A DNA stretch of 33,924 nt from Akkermansiaceae bacterium. Lineage in GTDB: Bacteria; Verrucomicrobiota; Verrucomicrobiia; Verrucomicrobiales; Akkermansiaceae. Of this stretch, positions 21,545 to 28,375 are shown in pieces (the stretch's first letter is position 1; each line of letters opens with the position of its first letter). The DNA is taken from the NCBI GenBank assembly GCA_905182475.1, contig CAJJBR010000077.1:1-33924 (forward strand). Direction: 5' to 3'. The notes below the pieces were generated by a model. The model had not been told where the DNA came from, searched no databases, and was given only the letters and a program-made list of their open reading frames with translations. Both the position numbers and the translations under genes were made by a program.

Positions 21545-22851
21545 CTATTGAGTGCTTCGAGCGAGACAGGGTTCGAATAGATCTGATGGTCGGAGAATAT
21601 TTTCCTTTTTCAAGTGAAGAAAGAGGATGCGGCTGATCTCTTCGGAGGTGTCCTGGCGCTCTGGGACGCTGTGGTTCGAGGGGACGATGAGTTCTGACTC
21701 TACCGATTCAATATGGGAAGACCAGTAGGGAACTACCCCGTCGCTGCTGTCCGGGGTGTCGCTGTGGCCTTTGTCGCCCATGATGCTGTGGAATGTGATT
21801 CCTTTGGGAAGGGGGAGCTGATTAAGCGCTTTGAAACCACGGCTTTTTGGGGAAAGGCTGCTGATCGCTGTTGGTGGACGAATGTCCTCGGCTCTGGTTA
21901 CCAAACCGGATTCTAGGTTGTCTTTGGCGCTGTGGATCGTGGCATCGATCAAGCCTACGGTGAGTGTTTTCGGGAGCCGGATCAGGTGCGATAGAAATGC
22001 GGTGCCTCGGAAATTCGCCATCGGACTACCACGGTGGGGAACTGCCATGAAGACGACGCGTTTCGGATCGGTGATCGGTGATCGGTGATCGGGTCGTAGA
22101 GGAGGCCTTCCTGGATGAGTTTCCGGGTTTCCGGCTTCACTTCGAGTTGGTCAAACGGGGTCTTGAAATGAGCATCATAGAGTTTTTTTCCAGGATCGGT
22201 GATCGCAGCCCGGGTAAGCAGGCCGCCCATAGAGTGGGAGAGGACGACCATTTTTTTCAGGTTTACGTCCGAGCCTTTGCTGCGCGCGAAGTTCGCAGCC
22301 TCGCCCATGATCTGGCGGAAGGGCATGGCGTTGTAGAGCCATGGGGTGCCTGTTGGGTAGTTGTAGAGCCAGACCTGATAGTGCTCACGGAACCATGGCT
22401 CGGGCGAAAGATCGTTGATGATGTGGCGAAATGCATCCGGGCTGGAGACCAAGCCATGAACCATTACGACGGGGATCTTGTTCGGATCATATTCTTGGAG
22501 GAAATAGAGTTTCGTTTCCTCCGTGTAGCGGCTGGGGATGATTGCGTTCTGGATACGAAGGTCGTCGAGATCGCACATGTACCAGAAGAAATCGACCGGG
22601 GCAGTCCAATTCGCTGCTAGGTGGTGGGGAATGCCTTCCACCTCATAGGTATCTTTTACCCAGCTTTTAGAAAATTTCCATTGTGGAACTAAAGTGCTAA
22701 AATCGAGGGTATCCCAGTTCCGCTTGGCAGTCTCCATCACCATAGCTGCTGGAGCCCGGGAACCGATCGGAAGGAATCTGCAGGATGGCGGTTGGGGCGC
22801 GCCGCAATGGCAGAGCAAGATTATCGGGGAAATCAGAAGAAGGAGTCTCAT
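21545..22851 (-). pseudogene. Alpha/beta hydrolase, frameshifted at a heptamer repeat (possibly phase-variable)
   Basis: Two abutting frames form one hydrolase. Frame 1 starts at ATG 22851 with a hydrophobic signal (MRLLLLISPIILLCHCGAP). It runs through IPVVMVHGLVSSPDAF (oxyanion region) and VVLSHSMGGLLTRAAI (nucleophile elbow, Ser in SHSMG) to GLLYDPITD. Frame 2 takes up with DPKRVVFMAVPHRGSPMANF, contains DSSDGVVPYWSSH (likely Asp) and IVPSNHSVP (likely His), and ends at 21545. The shift coincides with three tandem GATCACC units (22070-22090, minus strand). One unit would give a 430-residue protein and four units 437, both in frame; three units do not. The repeat is open in both frames, so slippage could restore the enzyme. 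With three units the frame 1 product lacks the Asp and His. A sequencing error is possible but would need to be a 1- or 2-base indel. Confidence 0.8.
22066..22092. repeat. Tandem heptamer array (GGTGATC)3 inside the hydrolase gene
   Basis: Three complete GGTGATC units at 22070-22090, flanked by a partial unit on each side. Each unit differs by one base from the AGTGATC units of the intergenic repeat at 17825-17860. Confidence 0.9.
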
Positions 22852-22885
22852 GAATTGGCTGGTGTAGCGTTTGATATAGGACGAA

Positions 22886-23137
22886 TCAGTTTTGATGACG
22901 AATATCGGCTGAGGTGAAGGCAAATGAGTTTCGACCTGCCAATGCCGAGTTTGTTCGGCTAAGACGGGCAGCCGTCTCAGCGGAGATCAGCACGATGTGC
23001 TTGCCTTTGCATGGATCTTCCCCGCCGGGATAGGTAAGCCACAGCGGGCTTTCCGTAACGTGCTGGGAGGATTCGGCCATGGACGTTCCATGAAAAAGGC
23101 AGAGGAGCAGGAGGGCGGTAAGTGATTTGGTTCTCAT
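22886..23137 (-). pseudogene. Truncated ThuA-like secreted protein remnant
   Basis: An 83-residue frame from ATG 23137: signal peptide MRTKSLTALLLLCLFHGTSMA, then SPLWLTYPGGEDPCKGKHIV and LISAE. This resembles the first 30 mature residues of ThuA-like (trehalose-utilisation-type) proteins of Verrucomicrobiota, which continue for about 250 more residues. After LISAE the similarity stops and the frame ends within about 35 residues. The rest of the family fold is absent; the hydrolase gene follows directly. I read it as a 5' gene fragment left by a deletion. It could in principle be expressed as a short secreted peptide. Confidence 0.5.
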
Positions 23138-23151
23138 CGTATTGGGAAATT

Positions 23152-23297
23152 TTATTCGGATGCACCGGGCTCCGGCACTTCGTTGAGGGGGTAGTAGGCG
23201 TCGTGATGGAGGAGTTCCTCGCCATCGCGGGAGAGGAGGGCGGAGGTTTTTTTTGCAGGCCGTAGATACAGACAAGAGAGCAGATTTCTTGCAACCC
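23152..23297 (-). pseudogene. Unidentified C-terminal gene fragment
   Basis: A minus-strand frame ending at TAA 23154-23152 reads RPAKKTSALLSRDGEELL and HHDAYYPLNEVPEPGASE. It has clear coding character (balanced acidic residues, plausible protein end). It has no start codon at a sensible place and begins near the DUF2071 stop. An A8 run near 23255 could also mark a frameshift. The ThuA-like remnant starts 15 nt after its stop. I cannot name the family. Confidence 0.35.
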
Positions 23298-23314
23298 CCT
23301 GTTGGGGGATGGAC

Positions 23315-24052
23315 TCAGGCTTTCCGGAGCGGAAAGATGGTAACGTCTACTGGATTTGCGAGGAGGATGGATTGAGGAGGGGAGGTGGGCTCTGGAAATC
23401 CGTTGAGAGCGAATGGGATCGTGGAACACTCGGTGCCGGTGGCTGGCTCGATGAGGTAGGGGCTGTGGTGGACGCGGCCGGTGTGGAGGCTGCCTTTTTT
23501 ACTAGCTGAGAAAAGGAGGTATCGTTCTACTAGAAACCATTCGAGTGAGCCGAGTATTGCCGGCTCCGGTGAGACGGTAGAAGGGTAGCGGAAGGTGGCT
23601 TCCGGGAGGGAGGAGTTTTTTCGGCGGCTGCGGTAGTGAGTTTTATCTCCTGTGGTAGAAGACATGGCCGCGTGCTCGTAGGGGAGATTGAAGGCTTTTC
23701 GTGCGATCTCTACGGCGATGGGTTGGTTGCAATCGAGTGAGAAAAACCAGACGCCGGGGTCTCCATTTTCGTCGAAGACATAGGTGCGGACGTTCAGCTC
23801 GTGGAACCATGAGAGCCAGGGAAGTGGTGGGAGGCCGACGGGGCGAATGCGCTGCATGAAGAAGGGGACGATACCTATCCATGCTTTTCCGGCCAAGGTA
23901 TCAACATGGAGTCCGGGCGGGAGGCGGGAGGCGATGGTTTCTGGATCTACCGACCAATGGAAGAACGCGAGGCCGGCCCAACGCTGTTTCATAACGGGAA
24001 AACCGGAGGGGCGTTCGCGGGTAGCGAGGCGTTGTTGGTCGGTGGGGGGCAT
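23315..24052 (-). CDS. DUF2071 (YqjF-like) protein
   Basis: 245 residues. Typical features: RPSGFPVMKQRWAGLAFFHW, SVDPETIASRLPPGLHVDTL, GKAWIGIVPFFMQRIRPVGL, FHELNVRTYVFDENGDPGVW, FFSLDCNQPIAVEIARKAF, and LEWFLVERYLLFSASKKGSL. DUF2071 shares the acetoacetate-decarboxylase-like fold; no activity is firmly known. It is the last gene of the type III PKS locus, 130 nt downstream of the PKS on the same strand. A tailoring role on the polyketide is conceivable but speculative. The leader before ATG 24052 contains a CACTGATCACTCGGCAC repeat. Confidence 0.85.
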   Translation of the reverse strand: MPPTDQQRLATRERPSGFPVMKQRWAGLAFFHWSVDPETIASRLPPGLHVDTLAGKAWIGIVPFFMQRIRPVGLPPLPWLSWFHELNVRTYVFDENGDPGVWFFSLDCNQPIAVEIARKAFNLPYEHAAMSSTTGDKTHYRSRRKNSSLPEATFRYPSTVSPEPAILGSLEWFLVERYLLFSASKKGSLHTGRVHHSPYLIEPATGTECSTIPFALNGFPEPTSPPQSILLANPVDVTIFPLRKA

Positions 24053-24068
24053 GGGGTTCAGTTTGTTC

Positions 24069-24108
24069 GTGCCGAGTGATCAGTGGGAAGAGTGGGGTTT
24101 TGGGGAAG
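24069..24108 (-). repeat. CACTGATCACTCGGCAC leader repeat before the DUF2071 gene
   Basis: The minus strand reads TTCCCACTGATCACTCGGCA, ending 17 nt before ATG 24052. The adjoining GTGGGGTTTTGG/GAAGAG word also follows the copy before mtnP. Confidence 0.75.
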
Positions 24109-24110
24109 AG

Positions 24111-24154
24111 CAACCACGTATGGACGCGGATGAACACGGATAGCATTCCTTGTG
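24111..24154. repeat. CACGGAT-family interspersed repeat upstream of the DUF2071 gene
   Basis: Plus-strand words ACCACGTATGGACGCGGATG and AACACGGATAGCATTCCTTG recur in variant form at 20855-20894 and 8646-8702. It directly adjoins the 24069-24108 repeat, the same A-then-B order as at 8545-8702. Confidence 0.7.
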
Positions 24155-24181
24155 ACTGAGGTTAGATTTCTGATTTGAAAT

Positions 24182-25219
24182 TTATGGCTTCGTGCTTCGC
24201 GAGAGCTGGCAGGAGTGGGCGGCGAAGCCTGCGCCGAATGCGGTGAGCCAGAGGGAGGTGTCTTCGGGACTGGTTTTGAGTCGCTCGGCGAGGGCGAAGA
24301 GGACTGAGGGGCTGGACATGTTTCCGTGGCGGCGGAGGATCTCGCGGGTTTCAGTGAGATAGAAGGGGAGGGTGGACTCGAGGGCTTCGATGACGTCGCG
24401 GCCTCCGGAGTGGGCTAGGACTTGGTTGGGATCCGAGTGGCGGCGAGTGTAGAGTTTGGAAACAGCTTCTGCGGCGAGGCCGGGGACGGAGCGGTGGAGT
24501 TGGTTTTTGAGCTTTCCGCCTGCGTTGGTGAATCGGATTTTCTCGCGGTCGGCAGGGACGTGGTGGGTATCGAAGGAATGGAATTTCCATGCGTCCTCCG
24601 AAGCTGGTGTACCGGTGAGGATGGCGGCGGCGACGCCGTCTCCGAAGAGGCAGAGGGAGATGAGGACGCCGGGGTCGTCATCGATGTAGAAAGCGGAAGA
24701 GGAGGTCTCGACGGCGACCATTGCTACGGTGTGGGTGGGATTCGCGGCGAGGTATCCTTGGGCGGCACGGAGTGTGGGTATGGCCGCGCCGCAGCCGAGA
24801 CCGACGAGATCGCAGAGGTAGGTATCCGGGCGGAAGCCGAGCTTTTCCGCGACGTGGCTGGAGGGACCTGGGCAGAGGTAGCCGGTGCAGGTGCAGAGAA
24901 AGAGAGCGTCGATCTTGTCCGGGGCGATACCTGCTTTATCGAGGGCTTTGGAGATGGCTTGGGAGGCTAGCGCTGGGGCGTCTTTCTCGAAGGAATGGTT
25001 TAGTTCCTCTGCATTCTGACGGAAGACGGGATCGAGATCAGGTGCTGAGAACTGGCGGTTCTCGATGCCGGAGGAGGTGTTGGTGAGGATTTTTTCTAAC
25101 AGGGTAAGGGAACGGGATTTCAGTTCGCCTATATTGGGGTGGGATTGGAGGGCACGCCACGTATCGGCTTGAGTGAAGGTGTGGGGAGGGTTGGCGGTTG
25201 CGAGACTGGTGAGATACAT
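24182..25219 (-). CDS. Type III polyketide synthase (chalcone/stilbene synthase family)
   Basis: 345 residues, thiolase fold. Catalytic triad: Cys143 in [15 protein letters not shown], His270 in [14 protein letters not shown] (usually HPGG; here HSGG) and Asn300 in [32 protein letters not shown] and [13 protein letters not shown] are family-typical. Such enzymes extend an acyl-CoA starter with malonyl-CoA, giving alkylpyrones, alkylresorcinols or similar products. Starter and product cannot be read from sequence. It lies 52 nt downstream of the FAD oxidoreductase, and the methyltransferase gene of the same locus is further upstream. The gap before ATG 25219 is a CACTGATCACT-type repeat. Confidence 0.92.
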   Translation of the reverse strand: MYLTSLATANPPHTFTQADTWRALQSHPNIGELKSRSLTLLEKILTNTSSGIENRQFSAPDLDPVFRQNAEELNHSFEKDAPALASQAISKALDKAGIAPDKIDALFLCTCTGYLCPGPSSHVAEKLGFRPDTYLCDLVGLGCGAAIPTLRAAQGYLAANPTHTVAMVAVETSSSAFYIDDDPGVLISLCLFGDGVAAAILTGTPASEDAWKFHSFDTHHVPADREKIRFTNAGGKLKNQLHRSVPGLAAEAVSKLYTRRHSDPNQVLAHSGGRDVIEALESTLPFYLTETREILRRHGNMSSPSVLFALAERLKTSPEDTSLWLTAFGAGFAAHSCQLSRSTKP

Positions 25220-25223
25220 AAGA

Positions 25224-25269
25224 GGAGTGCCGAGTGGGAAGTGATCAGTGGAAGACTGTGGTTGGGGAG
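25224..25269 (-). repeat. CACTGATCACTTCCCACTCG repeat between FAD oxidoreductase and PKS genes
   Basis: Variant of the CACTGATCACTCGGCACT family in which TTCCCACT is inserted before CGGCACT. It fills almost the whole 52-nt gap and ends five nt before the PKS ATG. Confidence 0.7.
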
Positions 25270-25271
25270 GG

Positions 25272-26273
25272 CTAGCGAACCAAGTTTAGGATGGGATTCA
25301 GGGGGGCGATTCTGACCAATGGGCTGGCGGCGGGGAGGAAGAGGAGGGGATGGATGATGCTTGCGGAGGTGAGGCGTTTCCGGAAACGGATGTGAAGGTC
25401 TTTTTTGATACGTTCGCAGGCGGTGTACCATGGGAGTTCGCCGTTTGCGTAGGAGAGTATGTGTGGGAGGGCGGTCTCGGCGGATTGGAAGGCCATGGTC
25501 ATGCCGTTTCCCGTGAAGGGTGGGATGATTGAGTGGGAGTCGCCGAGGGCGAGGATGCCGGGGTCGGGTGTCTGGAGGCCGAGTTCGAAGCCTGCGACTG
25601 CGGTGAAGGAGTCTGGTTTCCATTCGGCGTTTTCCAGGGATTCAGCGAGGCGGAGGTTTCCATTTTTCCGGAGGTATGCTGGGAGGAGATCCTGATGACG
25701 GGCGGTGATGGAGCGGTCGATTTTGAGTAGGCCGCATACGTTGAACCAACCATTCTCTACTGGAGTGATACCGAGGTAGCCGGACTTTCCGGTGTGCATT
25801 TCGAGATCCGAGCTATTTGTGATTCCGCGCACGTGGGCTTTGAGGCCGATCCACTTTCCGGTGGTGGGTTTCCTACCTGCGCTCCAGATCGTGCCGGGTT
25901 TTCCGGGCTGGGGTTTGATGCGGGATTTCGTGTGGATTTTAACGCCGAGGTCGCATGCGATGGATTGGAGTCGGTCGTCGAGGAGGTGGCGGGAGAGGCC
26001 TAGGGCTGGCTCTGATAGGACGTGCTTTCGGGTTTCCTTGTCACCTGAGAACCAGGTGATGCTGCTGTGGCTCTGGGCATCGGATAGTGTTTCGGAGATT
26101 CCGAGCGTTTCCAATGTGGATGGCGAGATGCCAGATATAAACTCGCCGCACACCCTGTGGCGTGGGTAGCTGCCTGCCTCGTGAAGAATAACGGGTATGC
26201 CCTGTTTACTTAGGGCGATGGCAAGTGACAGGCCGGTCAGGCCGCCTCCGATGATGGTGATTGTTTCGGGCAA
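25272..26273 (-). CDS. FAD-dependent oxidoreductase of the type III PKS locus
   Basis: 333 residues, group A flavin monooxygenase/geranylgeranyl-reductase-like fold. The FAD site is [20 protein letters not shown] (GGGLTG at 9-14); the second FAD motif is [20 protein letters not shown] followed by [20 protein letters not shown] is typical of the reductase/halogenase-like subgroup. C-terminal [14 protein letters not shown] is weakly hydrophobic. It probably hydroxylates, oxidises or reduces the polyketide made by the next gene. The start is TTG 26273. Upstream lies a VapBC module that separates it from the locus methyltransferase. Confidence 0.85.
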   Translation of the reverse strand: MPETITIIGGGLTGLSLAIALSKQGIPVILHEAGSYPRHRVCGEFISGISPSTLETLGISETLSDAQSHSSITWFSGDKETRKHVLSEPALGLSRHLLDDRLQSIACDLGVKIHTKSRIKPQPGKPGTIWSAGRKPTTGKWIGLKAHVRGITNSSDLEMHTGKSGYLGITPVENGWFNVCGLLKIDRSITARHQDLLPAYLRKNGNLRLAESLENAEWKPDSFTAVAGFELGLQTPDPGILALGDSHSIIPPFTGNGMTMAFQSAETALPHILSYANGELPWYTACERIKKDLHIRFRKRLTSASIIHPLLFLPAASPLVRIAPLNPILNLVR

Positions 26274-26328
26274 GCCACGGAACCTAACACGGTTCGGGAA
26301 AGTTCAAACGGGAATGCGAGGCAATTGC

Positions 26329-26745
26329 CTACTGCTCTACATAGCTGCCACCGCATCCAGGGGTGTAGAGTTCGATGAGACCGAGATCTGCCAGGGTATT
26401 AAAATGTTTGTCGCGAGCATAGATCCGGTGTCCGTGTTTTTTCGCAAGGCTGGCGATGACAGCATCCGACCATGGAATGTTGAGTCCTTTTTTCCGGGCC
26501 TGCCACTGGAAGCGGACAGTCTCATCCCATGTGGTTTCGGGCTGGGGAATATATGGAACGAAGGAAAATAGGTTGGAGATCGTCGTCTTTTCGTAGTCGC
26601 GTGCGCCGCCGAGAACTTCGAGCTTCACGATCCCGCATACGCATGCCTGCATTTCCTCTATGACGTTTTCGACGGCGATGCTCGTGAACAGGTCGCCCTT
26701 TTTCCTGAATAGCTCGATCCAGACCGAGGAGTCGATGAGAACCAT
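26329..26745 (-). CDS. vapC: PIN-domain toxin VapC, second module
   Basis: 138 residues. PIN catalytic acids: Asp5 in MVLIDSSVWIELFR, Glu in GIVKLEVLGGAR, Asp in IPWSDAVIASLAKKHGH, and Asp in RIYARDKHFNTLADLG. The set is complete, so the ribonuclease should be active. It belongs to a different VapC subfamily from the one at 9705-10136. The ATG begins 2 nt after the antitoxin stop. The module interrupts the PKS locus. Confidence 0.88.
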   Translation of the reverse strand: MVLIDSSVWIELFRKKGDLFTSIAVENVIEEMQACVCGIVKLEVLGGARDYEKTTISNLFSFVPYIPQPETTWDETVRFQWQARKKGLNIPWSDAVIASLAKKHGHRIYARDKHFNTLADLGLIELYTPGCGGSYVEQ

Positions 26746-26747
26746 GG

Positions 26748-27005
26748 TTAGGATTTTTTGGAGCTGCGGTAGGAGGTGGAGGAAACATCTTGGGAAGATG
26801 ACCCATTTCCCCAGTCCTCGATCTCTTCATTGGTATGCGCGTAATCTAAGGGACTCTCGCGCAAGGAACGGATGATTGCGACAGCCTTCTTGCGGTTGGC
26901 AAAAAGCTCTACCGCTTTTGCGATCCCGGCACTCATTTTGGTCTCCCCGGTAAGTTCCATGATCTCTTTTACTAGATCCGCGCTAATTTCTACGCTCACT
27001 CTCAT
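26748..27005 (-). CDS. vapB: VapB-type antitoxin, second module
   Basis: 85 residues from ATG 27005. The N-terminus MRVSVEISADLVKEIMELTG and KMSAGIAKAVELFANRKKAV resemble the short VapB/DUF2191 ribbon-helix-helix antitoxins. The C-terminal tail (HTNEEIEDWGNGSSSQDVSS) is acidic and disordered, as expected for a toxin-binding region. The frame continues upstream to 27107, but that part crosses the palindrome at 27017-27031 and overlaps the methyltransferase end, so I reject it. Confidence 0.82.
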   Translation of the reverse strand: MRVSVEISADLVKEIMELTGETKMSAGIAKAVELFANRKKAVAIIRSLRESPLDYAHTNEEIEDWGNGSSSQDVSSTSYRSSKKS

Positions 27006-27016
27006 GTAGAGAATAT

Positions 27017-27031
27017 GCTGCTTAATGCAGC
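27017..27031. promoter_or_regulatory. Palindromic operator candidate of the second vapBC module
   Basis: GCTGC-TTAAT-GCAGC, perfect 5-bp arms, starting 12 nt upstream of the antitoxin ATG. Its position matches the palindrome before the first vapB gene, but the sequence is unrelated. It lies between the methyltransferase stop (27062) and vapB. Confidence 0.5.
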
Positions 27032-27061
27032 TAATAGAAACGTAAAAGATGCAAAAAGGTG

Positions 27062-27694
27062 CTAGATTGGTGATTGTTTTGCAATTATGCGAATTGATCC
27101 GCTCCATGTCGTCGTTTCCTGAAGCTCAAATCCCATATCCTTGAGCCCGAGTAAAAGGGGGATTTCACCGGGAATAAAACCGGCTTCGATACTGACCCGC
27201 ATGTCGTGGCGGGTGATAGAATGGATGAAGGGGAGTGCTGCCTTTGCGAGGAGTTGAGGTAGCTTCGCACGGAGGGGCTCGTTGATCAAAATGGTATCGA
27301 AGCCTTGTAGCCACGGAGTGAAAACACGGAGTTGTTCATCGGTGAAATGGTGGAGAAACAGGTTCGCGATAAGGACGCCGCCTTGTTCGGGGGGAGTCTG
27401 GGTGAGGATATCTCCCCGGTGCCAGTTTGCCTTTTTCAGCAGATCCGCGGGTTTGGGGGCAAGGTCGTATGCATTAATTTGTGCGCCTGGATGGAGCTTG
27501 GAGAGCTTGGAAAGCAGGATTCCGTCGCCTGCACCGATTTCTGTTATGTGGCTTGGCGACTTCCCCACCGAGCGGATGATCCACGAGTTGTTTCCCATGA
27601 AACGATTGATGCGGGCGAGGTCGCGTCTTGAGCGGACGGCTCCGGGATCGTCGTGGGGCAAGTGGTCTAGTAGCTCCGGGGTAAGTTTTCGCAT
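27062..27694 (-). CDS. Class I SAM-dependent methyltransferase of the type III PKS locus
   Basis: 210 residues. The N-terminus MRKLTPELLDHLPHDDPGAV and RSRRDLARINRFMGN is typical of methyltransferases beside bacterial type III PKS genes. Motif I is SHITEIGAGDGILLSKL; the acidic strand end is INAYDLAP; post-motif regions are LIANLFLHHFTDEQL and ILINEPLR. It presumably O- or C-methylates the polyketide. It is the first gene of the locus on the minus strand and diverges from the MBL hydrolase across 78 bases. The vapBC module separates it from the oxidoreductase and PKS. Confidence 0.85.
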   Translation of the reverse strand: MRKLTPELLDHLPHDDPGAVRSRRDLARINRFMGNNSWIIRSVGKSPSHITEIGAGDGILLSKLSKLHPGAQINAYDLAPKPADLLKKANWHRGDILTQTPPEQGGVLIANLFLHHFTDEQLRVFTPWLQGFDTILINEPLRAKLPQLLAKAALPFIHSITRHDMRVSIEAGFIPGEIPLLLGLKDMGFELQETTTWSGSIRIIAKQSPI

Positions 27695-27772
27695 TCGGAT
27701 TGGAAACTATCCCTGTAAGAAGAAAATGGAAGCGGTGGTTGCAACGGCGCCGCCAATAGTGGAAAAGAGAGG

Positions 27773-28375
27773 ATGAAGATTTCAAGCTATACCGGTGGGA
27801 TGGTGCAAACGAACGGGTATCTTGTGGAGAGTGCTGAAGGGAATTTCTTGGTGGATGCACCTGCCGGTATTTCAGATTGGGCCGCTAAGAAAGGCGTGCG
27901 AGTGGACGCGCTCTATCTCACGCACCAGCACTACGATCACGTGGAAGATGTGGCGAAACTGCAGGAATCTGGAGTCAAGGTCTTGGCTTGGGCGGAATAC
28001 TCGAAGGAACTTACCTTGGAATCCTACGGGTCGAGTTGGGGACTCCCGGAGGTGACGCCTTTCAGTATAGATGAGTGTATTGTCTCGGGTGAGCAGAAGC
28101 TTTTTGGAACTACGGTGATGGTAGGGCACGTTCCGGGGCACTCACCGGACAGTATAAGTTTCTACGTGGAGGAGAGCGGGGTGGTGTTTGCGGGTGATGC
28201 TTTGTTCGCAGGTTCGGTGGGGCGGTGTGATCTGCCGGGTGGTGACTTCGAACTCCTTTTGACAGGTATTCGCAGGGAATTGCTGACACTGCCTGACGAT
28301 ACGGAAGTCCTTTCTGGTCACGGCCTTGCGACGAAGGTTGGGCGGGAAAAACTCACCAACGGCTACCTGAAATAA
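27773..28375 (+). CDS. MBL-fold metallo-hydrolase (glyoxalase II-like)
   Basis: 200 residues. Zinc-site motif LTHQHYDHVEDV (HxHxDH at 51-56), then the histidine of VGHVPGHSPDSI, the bridging Asp in VFAGDALFAGSVGR, and the terminal His in LSGHGLATKVG. This complete set is typical of hydroxyacylglutathione hydrolase-like enzymes, but the recognition loop for glutathione is short, so the substrate is uncertain. AGAGAGG directly precedes ATG 27773. The stop abuts the convergent AsmA-like gene with no spacer. Confidence 0.88.
   Translation: MKISSYTGGMVQTNGYLVESAEGNFLVDAPAGISDWAAKKGVRVDALYLTHQHYDHVEDVAKLQESGVKVLAWAEYSKELTLESYGSSWGLPEVTPFSIDECIVSGEQKLFGTTVMVGHVPGHSPDSISFYVEESGVVFAGDALFAGSVGRCDLPGGDFELLLTGIRRELLTLPDDTEVLSGHGLATKVGREKLTNGYLK

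Noticed and set aside
25129..25623. Minus-strand frame of 164 codons
   Set aside because: Shadow of the FAD oxidoreductase in another frame; His/Pro/Arg-rich without motifs.
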